This document shows, piece after piece, positions 25,836 through 34,220 of a DNA stretch of 64,000 bases. Numbering within the stretch: position 1 is the stretch's first letter; the number at the start of each line of letters is the position of its first letter. The DNA is taken from positions 2,170,001 to 2,234,000 of the forward strand of contig NZ_VOIL01000001.1 in assembly GCF_007994735.1 (NCBI RefSeq), in the 5' to 3' direction. The position numbers and the translations under genes are program-made. This DNA comes from Nesterenkonia populi (GTDB lineage: Bacteria > Actinomycetota > Actinomycetes > Actinomycetales > Micrococcaceae). The notes below the pieces were generated by a model that made no database searches, was not told the DNA's origin, and worked only from the letters and a program-made list of their open reading frames with translations.

Positions 25836-26922
25836 CCTCAGCTTTCAGGGAGTCCCAGCCCGGTGTGCTCGTGCCGAAAGGCGCAACCACACCGGGCTCT
25901 CCTGCTTTCGGGGCGGCCGCGGCGCCGATGCGGGCGAATCCTTCGGGAATCTCCGCCTCGGGCGGGAAGGTGGCCAGCAGGCTGTAGTCCTCTCCCCCCG
26001 CCAGCACCCATTCCAGCGCCAGCCGTTCGTCCTTCTCCAGGCCCTGTGCGGCGGCGGTGAGCTGCTCGGCCCGCGCCCACAGGGGCCCCTCCTCCAGGAG
26101 GAGGCGAACGCCTGAGGCTCTGGCGAGCCTGCCGGCGTCGCGCATCAGACCGTCGGAGAGGTCCATCCCGGCGGTGGCCCCGGCGATGACGGCGATCCGC
26201 CCTTCGACCAGCGGCGGAGTCGGTCGCTTCTGGGCGGCGAGCGCCCGCCGGACGGTGGGGTCTGCGCTCCAGTGCTCGGGGTCCTCGGATGCCAGCTGCG
26301 CTGCCGGGTCTTCAAGCAGGGCGAGCCCGGCGGCGGCGTAGCCGAGGTTTCCGGCGACGGTGAGAATGTCGCCTGGCCGTGCGCGGTCGCGGCGAAGCCC
26401 CGGCTCTCCGGGCAGTCCGGGGATCTCTGCGGGGAGCTCCCCGACGGCTGTGATCGTGACGGCGATGGTGTCGCCGGAGCCGAGGTCGCCTCCGGCGATG
26501 ACGCAGTGCTCGGCTCCGGGCTGGGAGCATGCGCGGATGACGCCCCTGAAGAAATTCTCTGCCCAGTCGACGGTGAGAGCGCCGGGCAGGGTCAGAGAGA
26601 TCAGCAGGGCGGCGGGCTCTGCGCCCATGGCGTTGATGTCAGAGAGGTTCTGGGCGGCGGCTTTGGTGCCGATGTCCTGCGCCTGTTCGGCGGGATCGGA
26701 CCACCAGGCGCGCCGGAAGTCCTGGTCCTCGCTCATGGTGTCCGTGGTCATGACGACCCGGCTCCCGGCGCTGGGGGTGAGCACGGCGGCGTCGTCGTTG
26801 CCCGGACCCAGCTCGAGCCCGGCCTGGCCGCGCGCGGTGTTGAACGGCTGGATGACGTTCATGATCGCGGAGAGGACGCCGTCCTCTCCAGCCTCGGCGA
26901 GGGTGCGGGCAGCGGTGCTCAT
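25804..26922 (-). CDS. thiL: Thiamine-monophosphate kinase
   Basis: 372-residue kinase that makes thiamine pyrophosphate, the ligand of the riboswitch near position 2.8 kb. PurM/ThiL fold motifs: GPGNDDAAVL, TTDTMSEDQDFR, AAAQNLSDINAMGAEP, VIAGGDLGSGD, and AGMDLSDGLMRDAGRLA. The ATG overlaps the mazG stop (ATGA). The last 32 nt overlap the 3' end of ugd on the other strand. An inverted repeat inside its 3' coding part may terminate ugd. The C-terminal ~30 residues are Pro/Ser/Thr-rich and probably disordered. Confidence 0.93.
   Translation of the reverse strand: MSTAARTLAEAGEDGVLSAIMNVIQPFNTARGQAGLELGPGNDDAAVLTPSAGSRVVMTTDTMSEDQDFRRAWWSDPAEQAQDIGTKAAAQNLSDINAMGAEPAALLISLTLPGALTVDWAENFFRGVIRACSQPGAEHCVIAGGDLGSGDTIAVTITAVGELPAEIPGLPGEPGLRRDRARPGDILTVAGNLGYAAAGLALLEDPAAQLASEDPEHWSADPTVRRALAAQKRPTPPLVEGRIAVIAGATAGMDLSDGLMRDAGRLARASGVRLLLEEGPLWARAEQLTAAAQGLEKDERLALEWVLAGGEDYSLLATFPPEAEIPEGFARIGAAAAPKAGEPGVVAPFGTSTPGWDSLKAEVSPRTSGRAG
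25857..25898 (+). terminator. Hairpin after ugd, inside thiL coding sequence
   Basis: AGCCCGGTGTG (25857-25867) and CACACCGGGCT (25888-25898) form an 11-bp perfect stem with a 20-nt loop, 21 nt beyond the ugd stop. No T tract follows, so it is a weak or Rho-assisted terminator at best, though it could also limit antisense transcription of thiL. Confidence 0.4.
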
Positions 26923-27221
26923 GCCCATTTGAGCCATTTGTCGGCGATGGCCTGGTCGACGTCGACGCTGTGGTGGCGGGCTAGCAGCAGCAGCTGGCCG
27001 AGGACGTCGGCTAACTCGGTCTCGAAGGCCTGGCGTCGCTGGGCCTCGGTGGTGCCGCGGTCACGGCCCATGCCGTGCAGGTCGATGAATGCCTGCGTGA
27101 GCTCGCCGACCTCCTCCTGCAGTTTGAGCATGAACCATTCGCTGCTGCGGTCGATGCTGTTGTTCTCGGCGTACCGCCGGGAGATCGGTTCCAGGGCCTC
27201 GGCTACCTCAGTGATCTGCAT
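26919..27221 (-). CDS. MazG-like nucleotide pyrophosphohydrolase
   Basis: 100-residue all-alpha NTP pyrophosphatase of the MazG superfamily. The metal-binding pattern is visible as LQEEVGELTQAF followed by ELADVLGQLLLLA. A single domain, much smaller than the two-domain E. coli MazG, so a house-cleaning enzyme of the MazG-like small group. ATG at 27221 is 6 nt after TACGCT and is probably leaderless; upstream open sequence overlaps the divergent gene and is not coding. Coupled to thiL by ATGA. Confidence 0.85.
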   Translation of the reverse strand: MQITEVAEALEPISRRYAENNSIDRSSEWFMLKLQEEVGELTQAFIDLHGMGRDRGTTEAQRRQAFETELADVLGQLLLLARHHSVDVDQAIADKWLKWA

Positions 27222-27233
27222 CGGGCCAGCGTA
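27222..27233 (-). promoter_or_regulatory. Leaderless promoter of mazG-thiL
   Basis: TACGCT on the minus strand (27233-27228), 6 nt upstream of the MazG ATG. Confidence 0.5.
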
Positions 27234-27245
27234 TCCGGCAGACTG

Positions 27246-27980
27246 ATGCGTATGCTGTTCGGTTCGGTGCATCTCATTCTGCTGGGCCTCACCGCTCTGT
27301 CGGCGGCCCTGACGGTCTGGGGTGCCCCGCGGCTGTCCCGTCCGGAGGCTGTCTTCAGGGTCTCCGGCTGGGTTCTGCTGGCCTCGTCGGTGTTCTACAC
27401 GGTGTGGCTGCTGCTGCCGCCGAACTTCAGCCTGGGCGATTCGCTGCCGCTGCATTTCTCGGATGCGCTGCGCTTCACCTGTGCCGTCGCGCTGATCATG
27501 GGGGCGCGGTGGGCGGCGGCGATCGCGTATTACTGGGGGCTGACTCTGAACTCGCAGGCGCTGCTGACTCCGCATCCGAGCATGCTGGAGGGCCTGTCGG
27601 TGAACATGGTGTTCTACTGGGCGCTGCACATTGCGGTGCTGCTGGTGCCGCTGGCGCTTCTCCGCACGGACTACCGGCCGCGCTGGCGAGATTTCGGCGT
27701 TGCCTACGGCGGTGCCGCGGCATGGACAGCGCTGACCATGCCGATCAACCACGTATTGGGGACCAACTACGGGTTTCTGAACCGCCCGCCGGACGGCGGC
27801 TCTCTGATCGACCTGCTGGGACCCTGGCCGCTCTATGTGATGTGGCTGGCGGTGCTGGTGGCTGCGGTGTGGGCTGTGATGACATGGCCATGGACTCGGC
27901 GCGCAGCGCGGCAGGATTACGATGAGCAGGATGTCTCAGCCTCCTTGGATGCGCTCCGCCGCGGGCGCAAACGTCTATGA
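27246..27980 (+). CDS. YwaF/TIGR02206-like integral membrane protein
   Basis: 244 residues with six to seven hydrophobic segments. Resembles the YwaF family (TIGR02206) in LPLHFSDALRFTCAVALIM, TPHPSMLEGLSVNMVFYWAL and INHVLGTNYGFLNRPP. Function unknown. ATG at 27246 or 27252 are equally possible starts. Its last 50 nt overlap the next gene in another frame. Family call rests on the three conserved blocks and the membrane layout. Confidence 0.82.
   Translation: MRMLFGSVHLILLGLTALSAALTVWGAPRLSRPEAVFRVSGWVLLASSVFYTVWLLLPPNFSLGDSLPLHFSDALRFTCAVALIMGARWAAAIAYYWGLTLNSQALLTPHPSMLEGLSVNMVFYWALHIAVLLVPLALLRTDYRPRWRDFGVAYGGAAAWTALTMPINHVLGTNYGFLNRPPDGGSLIDLLGPWPLYVMWLAVLVAAVWAVMTWPWTRRAARQDYDEQDVSASLDALRRGRKRL
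27918..27930 (+). promoter_or_regulatory. Leaderless promoter of the aminotransferase gene, within the YwaF-like gene
   Basis: TACGAT (27918-27923) is 7 nt before the ATG at 27931, inside the 3' coding part of the preceding gene. This supports 27931 rather than 27922 as start. Confidence 0.45.
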
Positions 27981-29163
27981 CCATGACTCCGGCACCGTCC
28001 TGCCGACCATCTATGAGCGCACTACGGCGACGGCGAATCAGCACGGAGCAGTGAACCTGGGCCAGGGGTTCCCTGACCAGGAGGGCCCGGCATGGCTGCG
28101 GCAGCTGGCCGCTGAGGCTGTGGGGACCGACGCTGGGCCGTCCAACCAGTACCCGCCGGGGCTGGGGTTCCCGTGGTTCCGCGAGGCCGTGGCGGAGCAT
28201 CAGCGCCGCTGGTACGGCGTCGACCTGGATCCTGCCGACCAGGTGATGCACGCAACGGGTGCCACCGAGGCGATCACCGCGTCGATCCTTGCGTTCGCTG
28301 AGCCCGGCTCGGAGGTTCTGGCCTTCGAGCCGTTCTACGACTCCTACGGGGCCGTGGTGGCCCTCGCGGGGGCGGAGCTGCGGACGGTGCCCCTGCGCGC
28401 CCCGGACTTCCGCCCCGATGTGGCTGCGCTGCGGGCAGCGATCAGTGAGCGGACGTCGATGATCCTGGTGAACACCCCGCACAATCCGACCGGCACCGTC
28501 TTCACCGATGCTGAATGGGAGGAGATTGTTCGCCTGGCTCGCAGGCACGGCGTGGTCGTGATGTCTGATGAGGTGTACGAGCACCTGGTGTTCGACGACG
28601 CTGCCGCGCCTCATCGGACAGTCCTCAGCGTCGCAGGGGCCGAAGAGGTGGCGGTGGCGATCGGCTCGGCCGGAAAATCGTTCTCGGTGACGGGGTGGAA
28701 GGTCGGGTGGCTGACCGGGAGCCCGGAGCTGGTGAATCGCGTGCGCGGGGTGAAGCAGTTCCTCAGCTTCTGCTCGGGCCCGGCCTACCAGTTCGCCGCC
28801 GCGGAGGGCCTGCGGGACGACCGTGGGTTCTTCGTAGAGAACAGAGCCCGCCTGAGGGAGGGCCGGGATCGGCTGATGGAGGGGCTCGCTGAGGCTGGCT
28901 TCAACGCCTTCGCCGCGGAGGCGGGCTATTTTGTCCTGGCGGATGCCCGCCAGCTTACGGAGCGTCCCGCAGCGGAGGTTGCCGTCGAGCTGACCCGGGA
29001 TGCCGGCGTCGCGGCCATCCCGGTGTCCTCACTGACTCTGCCGCGGACGCAGCAGGAAGCCGAGGACGAGCTCAACCACCTGCTGCGCTTTGCCTTCTGC
29101 AAACGTCCGGAGACGCTTGAGGACGCGATCTCTCGGCTGCAGGCCTGGAGCCGACGGCGGTGA
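27931..29163 (+). CDS. PLP-dependent class I/II aminotransferase (kynurenine/DapC-like)
   Basis: 410 residues. Fold-type I motifs: NLGQGFPDQEGP near the N-terminus, ATGATEAI, NTPHNPTGTVF, SDEVYEHLVFDD, and the PLP lysine in GSAGKSFSVTGWKVGW. These match the group annotated as kynurenine, methionine or N-succinyldiaminopimelate aminotransferases; the specificity cannot be read from sequence. ATG at 27931 is preferred over 27922 because of a TACGAT box 7 nt upstream. The stop codon lies within the terminator hairpin shared with the convergent hydrolase gene. Confidence 0.9.
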   Translation: MSQPPWMRSAAGANVYDHDSGTVLPTIYERTTATANQHGAVNLGQGFPDQEGPAWLRQLAAEAVGTDAGPSNQYPPGLGFPWFREAVAEHQRRWYGVDLDPADQVMHATGATEAITASILAFAEPGSEVLAFEPFYDSYGAVVALAGAELRTVPLRAPDFRPDVAALRAAISERTSMILVNTPHNPTGTVFTDAEWEEIVRLARRHGVVVMSDEVYEHLVFDDAAAPHRTVLSVAGAEEVAVAIGSAGKSFSVTGWKVGWLTGSPELVNRVRGVKQFLSFCSGPAYQFAAAEGLRDDRGFFVENRARLREGRDRLMEGLAEAGFNAFAAEAGYFVLADARQLTERPAAEVAVELTRDAGVAAIPVSSLTLPRTQQEAEDELNHLLRFAFCKRPETLEDAISRLQAWSRRR

Positions 29164-29187
29164 GGAGTGGGGCTGCCCTGCTCCTCA
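29161..29187. terminator. Bidirectional terminator hairpin
   Basis: TGAGGAG (29161-29167) pairs with CTCCTCA (29181-29187), and GGGC pairs with GCCC inside. It sits between two convergent genes and includes the TGA of the aminotransferase gene. No T tract. Confidence 0.5.
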
Positions 29188-29211
29188 GCAGCCTCCAGGT
29201 GCACAGCCTGC

Positions 29212-30060
29212 CTATTCGGAGAGGAACTGTGTCAGCGCGGAATTGAACTCTTCGGCGTGGCTGGCGTTGAAGCCGTGGGGGGCGCCGTCGATGACGCGGA
29301 GCTGGCTGTGGGGCACCGCTGCGTGGGTGCGCTGACCCGAGCCTTCGAAGGGCACGGTGGCGTCAGCGCTTCCGTGGAGAACCAGGGTCGGCACAGTGAT
29401 GGCTTTGAGGTCCTCTCGGAAGTCGCTGGTGCCGAAGGCCTCCATCGCTTTGAGGGCGGCGGACTTGTCAGCCTGACGGGACTGCTCGATGGCTTGCTGC
29501 CGCACGTCTTCGCTGACAAGGGGCTCGGTCGTGCCGGCGGCGGAGAAGAATTCCCGAGTGAACTGGTCGAAGAACGCCTCAGGGTCCGCCTCGAGCTGTG
29601 AGGACATCTCCTGAGCCGTGGCCTCGTCCAGCGGACCGTCCGGGTTGTCCTCGGACTTCATCATCATGGGCGTCACAGCGCCGGCGAAGACCACGCTGTG
29701 CAGGCGCTCCTGGCCATGACGGGCGATGTAGCGGGCCACTTCGCCGCCTCCCATGGAGAAGCCGACGAGGGTGACGTCGCGCAGGTCCAGCTCTTCAAGA
29801 AGACCTGCGAGGTCGTCGGCGAGCGTGTCGTAGTCGTATCCGCCGCCGGGCTTGTCGCTGCGCCCGAAGCCGCGGCGGTCATAGGAGACCACCCTGTAGC
29901 CGGCCTGGGCGAGGGCAGGTTTCTGCTCTGCCCATGAGTCGGCGTTGAGGGGCCAGCCATGGATGAGCACGACGGGCCGGCCTGTGCCTCCGGTGTCGCC
30001 CACGTGGACCTTGACGTCTTTGAGCCCAAGGAATCGTGTGTTCACTGCAGCTTCTGACAT
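29212..30060 (-). CDS. Alpha/beta hydrolase (non-heme haloperoxidase-like)
   Basis: 282 residues. Alpha/beta fold: VVLIHGWPLNADSW (oxyanion), YDRRGFGRSDKP, nucleophile elbow VGFSMGGGEVARYIARHG with Ser, acid region VLHGSADATVPFE and HGFNASHAEEF (His). This block combination is typical of non-heme chloroperoxidase/perhydrolase-type esterases. The ATG at 30060 has an AAGGA ribosome binding site 8 nt upstream. Physiological substrate unknown. Monocistronic, convergent with the aminotransferase gene. Confidence 0.9.
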   Translation of the reverse strand: MSEAAVNTRFLGLKDVKVHVGDTGGTGRPVVLIHGWPLNADSWAEQKPALAQAGYRVVSYDRRGFGRSDKPGGGYDYDTLADDLAGLLEELDLRDVTLVGFSMGGGEVARYIARHGQERLHSVVFAGAVTPMMMKSEDNPDGPLDEATAQEMSSQLEADPEAFFDQFTREFFSAAGTTEPLVSEDVRQQAIEQSRQADKSAALKAMEAFGTSDFREDLKAITVPTLVLHGSADATVPFEGSGQRTHAAVPHSQLRVIDGAPHGFNASHAEEFNSALTQFLSE

Positions 30061-30248
30061 GACATCGTCCTTTCCGTTGACGAGATGACATGTGCAGATT
30101 ACTGGGGGCACATCTGCGCCCGCTGAGCAGGGACTGGAGGGAATCCTGATCACCCATGGGCGAAGCTGCGGCACGCCACGCCGGTGCTGCCGATGACGCC
30201 AGGTCCGTGACGCAGCTGACGGCGTGAGCTGCTCACGGTCGAGGGCAC

Positions 30249-31232
30249 TCAGCCTTTGGCCCTCCTGTGCCGCAATTGCGCCGCCGCGACGCCGGAGAGG
30301 CAGATGGCACCGCCGATCAGGGCAAGCGGCGGAGGCACCTCCCCCAGCGTCAGAAGCGAGAGCACGATCACTACTGCCGGGACTGCCAGCGATGCGGAGG
30401 CGACCTTGCCGGTGGGGAAGCGGGTCATCGCGTAGCCCCAGAACCAGAAGCCCAACGCGCTGGGACCGATGCCCATGTAGATCGCCGCCCACAGCGTGGG
30501 CGTGGAGATCTCGTCGAATCCGCTGATGGTGGCCGGGAGGAACGGCAGCAGGGCGATGGTTCCCGCGAGACATCCGAGCCATGTGGTGGTGAGCGGGTCG
30601 AGCTCACGCAGCACGAGCTTCTGAAGCAGCATTCCGGCGGCGTAGAAGACGGCAGCCCCGAAGGCGAGGAGCAGTCCCGCCGCTGCCAATTGGCCGACCC
30701 CTCCGGCAGCTCCGATCAGGGCGATTCCTGAGAGGGAGACCAGCATCCCGATGAAGAGCGGGCGGCTGAACGCTTCTTTGAAGAACACCACGGCCCCGAT
30801 CCCGACAAGGAGGGGCGCAAAGTTGACGACGAGGGCCACGGTGCCGGCGTCGAGGTAGTGGCCGGCCCAGTTGAACAGGACCGTGTAGAGCCCGAACCAG
30901 AGGGCTCCGAAGGCGGCGGCGAAGCCGAGGGCGGTCCGGCTCGGCTTCGGCGGACGCCCTCGGTGCATGGTCAGCGCCAGCACGGTGAGGGTCAGTGAGG
31001 CGGCGATGAGCCTGATCAGCGCGAACGGCCCCGGGTCGATGCTGGGGGCGGCCCACCGGGTGACCACGAAGGTGGAGGCCCACATCAGCACGGGGGCAAG
31101 GATCGCCAGCAGGGGAATCACGAGTCTCGGAGCGGGAGGCGCAGCAGAAGCGCCGGCAGAGGAAGTCTGAGTCACGGGAACATCTTCGCCAGTGGCTTTG
31201 TACAGCACAAGCGAACGTTTCTGCATCTTCAT
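30249..31232 (-). CDS. EamA/DMT-family exporter
   Basis: 327 residues with ten hydrophobic segments in two EamA repeats: the first begins IPLLAILAPVLMWASTFVVT, the second LLLAFGAAVFYAAGMLLQ. Probable metabolite or amino-acid exporter. It is divergent from a LysR gene, a standard arrangement for a substrate-induced exporter. The first 17 codons are AT-rich, so GTG at 31175 could be the true start; ATG at 31232 is given as the longest form. Substrate unknown. Confidence 0.88.
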   Translation of the reverse strand: MKMQKRSLVLYKATGEDVPVTQTSSAGASAAPPAPRLVIPLLAILAPVLMWASTFVVTRWAAPSIDPGPFALIRLIAASLTLTVLALTMHRGRPPKPSRTALGFAAAFGALWFGLYTVLFNWAGHYLDAGTVALVVNFAPLLVGIGAVVFFKEAFSRPLFIGMLVSLSGIALIGAAGGVGQLAAAGLLLAFGAAVFYAAGMLLQKLVLRELDPLTTTWLGCLAGTIALLPFLPATISGFDEISTPTLWAAIYMGIGPSALGFWFWGYAMTRFPTGKVASASLAVPAVVIVLSLLTLGEVPPPLALIGGAICLSGVAAAQLRHRRAKG

Positions 31233-31244
31233 TCAGTGATGCTT

Positions 31245-31256
31245 TATATTGTGTGG
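31245..31256 (+). promoter_or_regulatory. Leaderless promoter of the LysR gene
   Basis: TATATT (31245-31250) then 6 nt and the ATG at 31257. The same AT-rich stretch read on the minus strand could drive the divergent EamA gene. Confidence 0.5.
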
Positions 31257-32168
31257 ATGGTCGACCTCACACGTCTTCGCACGTTCCGTGCCGTGCTCGC
31301 CGACGGCTCTGTTCACGGAGCCGCAGCTCAGCTGGGCTACACGCCCTCAGCTGTCAGCCAGCAGCTTCAGGCCCTCCAGAAGGAGGTCGGGCTGGACCTC
31401 TTGGAGCGCAATGGCCGGGGATTGGCGCCCACGGCCCTCGGACGGACCTTTGCTGATGAGGCGGAGCGGCTGCTTCAGGAGGCCAGCCGCCTCGAAAAGC
31501 TCACGCAGGACCTGCGCGGCGGCCGGACGGGGTCACTGTCCGTCATGCATATCAGTTCGGTGGGGGCAGCCTGGATGCCCGGAATCGTTGCAACTTTGGC
31601 CCGTGAGTTTCCGCAGCTCCGGCTCGACCTTCACCTCTGGGAGCTGCAGCATGGCACGCAGGCCCGCGACGTGGAGGTCTATATTCGCGAAGCCGGGGCC
31701 AGCTCGTCGCCTCATCACCAGGGCGACGGATACGAATCTGAGGACCTCCTCACGGAGCCGTACGTAGCCGTGCTCCCCGCAGCCCATCCGCTCGCGAGTC
31801 GGAGGGAGGTCTCTCTGCCCGACCTTCAGGAGGAGACGTGGGTGGACAACGACCTCACGGACGGGGCGTGCCGCCGGATTCTGATCGACGCGTGCGCCGC
31901 CAGCGGTTTCATCCCCGCGTTTCAGGTGGAGACGCAGGATCATGCCACTGCGGTGGCGTTCGTCGAGGCTGGGGCTGGTATTACGGTGATGCCTCGGCTC
32001 AGCTACCTCTCCGCCCGGGCGAACCCTGATCTGGTGTCCGTGGTGGAGCTGGCCGACCCTACACCTGTCCGCACCATTGCTGTTCGCGCCAAGAAGGCCC
32101 TGGCCCACACGCCGCCTGTATTGCGCCTGAAGGAGCTGCTCCGTTCCCAGGCAGGGCAGTCGCACTAG
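31257..32168 (+). CDS. LysR-family transcriptional regulator
   Basis: 303 residues. N-terminal LysR winged helix: LTRLRTFRAVLADGSVHGAA then LGYTPSAVSQQLQALQKEVG and RNGRGLAPTALGRTF. The effector domain follows from about residue 85, with EPYVAVLPAAHPLASR and FVEAGAGITVMPRL. Divergent from an EamA exporter, so it most likely regulates that gene, and itself, in response to the exported compound. ATG at 31257 rather than 31236 because of the -10 spacing and normal family N-terminus. Confidence 0.9.
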   Translation: MVDLTRLRTFRAVLADGSVHGAAAQLGYTPSAVSQQLQALQKEVGLDLLERNGRGLAPTALGRTFADEAERLLQEASRLEKLTQDLRGGRTGSLSVMHISSVGAAWMPGIVATLAREFPQLRLDLHLWELQHGTQARDVEVYIREAGASSSPHHQGDGYESEDLLTEPYVAVLPAAHPLASRREVSLPDLQEETWVDNDLTDGACRRILIDACAASGFIPAFQVETQDHATAVAFVEAGAGITVMPRLSYLSARANPDLVSVVELADPTPVRTIAVRAKKALAHTPPVLRLKELLRSQAGQSH

Positions 32169-32188
32169 CGCCGTCAGCTCCGCGAGGG

Positions 32189-32824
32189 TCAGCTGCGGGC
32201 GAGGCGTTCGATGTGGGCTGCGAGCTGGTGGGGCCCGGTCTTGTTGGGTTCGTGCTCGGTGAGTGTGAGTTCGACGACCTCGCTGTGCGGGACCCGCTGC
32301 ACGACGTCGCGGGCTGGCTTCCGGTGGGGCCTGTCGATGGTGCCGACGGCGAAGGTGACACGGCTGGTGATGCGGTGGAGCTTGGGGCGCAGGTCGAGGC
32401 TGGCGTACATGCGCATGATGCTGCGGACTTTGTGGGGGTCGAGCCGGCGTCGGGTGCGCAGCTGCATGAAGATCCGTGCGGCGGGGTGGGCGCGCAGCAG
32501 AAGCGGTCCGGGCCAGCGCCGGGGTTTGATCTGCCCGCCGGCGAGCAGGTATTTGCGGTGAGGGCGGGGGTGGTCGATGGCGTGCCGGGCTGCGATCACG
32601 GCCCCGTAGGAGAGTCCGACGATGACGACGTCGTCGCCCCCGTCGATCCGCTCCTCCAGCTCCGCGGCGGCCTGCTCGAGGGAGAGCTCCTGATCAGGTC
32701 CGAACCCGAGCTGGAGGGCGTCAACGGGCTCAGCGGCAATGTCCGGGGGCAGATGCTGGAGCACCTTGGACCAATCCTCAGGGTTCTGAGCCAAGCCCTG
32801 GAGCAGAAAGACTCTCCGCGTCAT
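32189..32824 (-). CDS. Alpha/beta hydrolase-fold protein
   Basis: 211 residues. FLLQGLAQNPEDW is the N-terminal strand-oxyanion region and VIVGLSYGAVIAARHA is the nucleophile elbow with Ser. A late VGTIDRPHRKPARDVV could hold the acid residue and TGPHQLAAH the histidine. Small for the family and without a clear relative whose function I know. Convergent with the LysR gene, 20 nt apart. Possible start-codon ribosome site GGGAG 4 nt upstream of the ATG. Confidence 0.75.
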   Translation of the reverse strand: MTRRVFLLQGLAQNPEDWSKVLQHLPPDIAAEPVDALQLGFGPDQELSLEQAAAELEERIDGGDDVVIVGLSYGAVIAARHAIDHPRPHRKYLLAGGQIKPRRWPGPLLLRAHPAARIFMQLRTRRRLDPHKVRSIMRMYASLDLRPKLHRITSRVTFAVGTIDRPHRKPARDVVQRVPHSEVVELTLTEHEPNKTGPHQLAAHIERLARS

Positions 32825-32869
32825 AGGGCTCCCAACCTATAGCAAGGGCAGCGGAGGCCGCGTCACGCT

Positions 32870-33430
32870 CTACACGATCAGGTCGGCTGTAGTGACCACG
32901 GTTGCGAACTCACCATGGAGGTTGGTTGCTGTGACTTCGCTCAGCACTCCAGCGGAGATCTTCTGCCCCTCGGGGCTGGTCCGGTCAAAGGTGTGAGTGG
33001 CGTCGAGGGCGAAGAGCACGTCGTACCCGAGATTGCCGCCCACTCTGGCCGTGGTCTCACAGCAGTGGTTGGTGGTGATCCCACAGATCACCAGCTCATG
33101 GAGGTTGTTCTGCTGGAGCCATGCGTGAAGATCTGGGGTCCCGTGGAAGCTGGAGTTCACGCTCTTGGAGACGAGAAGGTCCGGCTCACCCGTGATGACG
33201 GGTTGGAAAGCGTTGCCGGGACTGCTGGGGTGCAGCGGTGAGTCGGGGCTCTCCGAGTCATGCCGAACGAACACGATGGGCCGGCCGGCAGTTCTCCACG
33301 TCTCGATCAGAGCCCCTATGTTGCTCTCGCACTCAGGGTTGTTCCGTGGACCCCAGAAGTCAGCATCTTTGAACCCTTGCTGAACGTCGATGACGACAAG
33401 TGCGCCCCTTTCGCTTGCAGTCTCTCCCAT
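32870..33430 (-). CDS. Isochorismatase-family cysteine hydrolase
   Basis: 186 residues. Asp15 in VVIDVQQGF, Lys in LVSKSVNSSFHGT and Cys in CGITTNHCCETTAR make the family triad. The middle NNPECESNIGALIETWR fits the YecD/nicotinamidase-related group. It lacks the metal motif of PncA (DWH), so it is not a second nicotinamidase. Substrate unknown. ATG at 33430 lies 6 nt after TACGCT; the longer upstream frame is discounted. Confidence 0.88.
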   Translation of the reverse strand: MGETASERGALVVIDVQQGFKDADFWGPRNNPECESNIGALIETWRTAGRPIVFVRHDSESPDSPLHPSSPGNAFQPVITGEPDLLVSKSVNSSFHGTPDLHAWLQQNNLHELVICGITTNHCCETTARVGGNLGYDVLFALDATHTFDRTSPEGQKISAGVLSEVTATNLHGEFATVVTTADLIV

Positions 33431-33442
33431 GTGGGTAGCGTA
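33431..33442 (-). promoter_or_regulatory. Leaderless promoter of the isochorismatase-family gene
   Basis: TACGCT on the minus strand (33442-33437) followed by 6 nt and the ATG at 33430, the same box and spacing as at mazG. Confidence 0.55.
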
Positions 33443-33500
33443 CGCCCGCCGGCCAGAGACCGGCTCGCCCACCCTGGCCTGAAGCTCTTCTCACCCAGCT

Positions 33501-33950
33501 TTACCGCATCCGCCATTCGAACCACTGGCGGAGCACTTCTTTGGTCTCAGGCGTGGCGTTGGCGGCATCAAGATGATCAAGGGTGATCCACCGCGAGGAG
33601 GTGTGTTCGTCGGAGAGCCTCACTTCTCGTCCACGAAGCGGCACTGAGACCGTGAACTGCCGGGTCATGCGCCGTGAACGGGACTGATAATCGAATGCTG
33701 CGATGAAATCTGGGTCTACGTGCTCGGCACCGAACCCGACTTCTTCCTCCAGCTCCCGGTGCAGTGCTTCGTTCAGCGTCTCGGAGCCTTCCACTCCCCC
33801 GGATGGAACCTCCTCCAGTCCCGGCAGGAAATCGTCTTCAAGGCTCCGAGTTACCAACAGTGCATGGCCCTCATCGTGAATCACCGCCCCCACGACAAAC
33901 TTTCGGGTCCCGTCTGTCTCAGCTCGTTTCCGCAGGTCTTCTTGCAGCAC
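33501..33950 (-). CDS. NUDIX hydrolase
   Basis: 149 residues with a perfect Nudix box, GGVEGSETLNEALHRELEEE followed by VGF (Gx5Ex7REUxEExGU), which binds Mg2+ and hydrolyses a nucleoside diphosphate linked to some moiety. The flanking FVVGAVIHDEGHALLVTRS and FTVSVPLRG are normal for the fold. Start set at GTG 33950, which has GGAG 8 nt upstream; a longer form from GTG 33989 would add 13 basic residues. Substrate unknown. Confidence 0.88.
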   Translation of the reverse strand: MLQEDLRKRAETDGTRKFVVGAVIHDEGHALLVTRSLEDDFLPGLEEVPSGGVEGSETLNEALHRELEEEVGFGAEHVDPDFIAAFDYQSRSRRMTRQFTVSVPLRGREVRLSDEHTSSRWITLDHLDAANATPETKEVLRQWFEWRMR

Positions 33951-34111
33951 GGTTCTTTCTCCACTCCTTAGATAGTGCCTCCTGGGCACGCTACCGGCCC
34001 TGCCCTCTCTTCGTAACGGTCTTGACCTGAGGTACGAGCGGTCCGTCCAGATCGGCGCGGCTCGAAGCGCCCGCAGACCTTCAGATCACTGTCTTTGAGG
34101 AGTTAGAAACA

Positions 34112-34162
34112 ATGGAATCGCGCAGACGCCGCCCAGGTTTCAGCCGCGAGACAGAGACATAG
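34112..34162 (+). CDS. Possible 16-codon upstream ORF before the flavin reductase
   Basis: ATG at 34112 after a GAGGAG sequence (11 nt spacing) opens a 16-residue Arg-rich peptide, MESRRRRPGFSRETET, ending 5 nt before the large hairpin. It could be a leader peptide or chance. No family similarity is expected at this size. Confidence 0.25.
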   Translation: MESRRRRPGFSRETET

Positions 34163-34167
34163 CCATA

Positions 34168-34201
34168 GTGTGGGGTGGCCTGAGAACAGGCCGCCCCACA
34201 C
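34168..34201 (+). promoter_or_regulatory. Large hairpin in the 5' region of the flavin reductase gene
   Basis: GTGTGGGGTGGCCTG (34168-34182) and CAGGCCGCCCCACAC (34187-34201) form a 15-bp stem (one G-T pair) with an AGAA loop, 19 nt before the start codon. No T tract. It could be an operator, an mRNA-stabilising hairpin, or part of an attenuator with the small upstream ORF. Confidence 0.6.
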
Positions 34202-34220
34202 GTACGCGGAGGAACTGTCC

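Noticed and set aside
33349..33359. Copy of the tRNA-Glu 3' end as an att site (GACCCCAG)
   Set aside because: Only eight bases match and they lie inside a coding gene; the match does not extend.
32870..33430. Second nicotinamidase
   Set aside because: The metal motif DWH...H of PncA is missing; only the generic isochorismatase triad is present.
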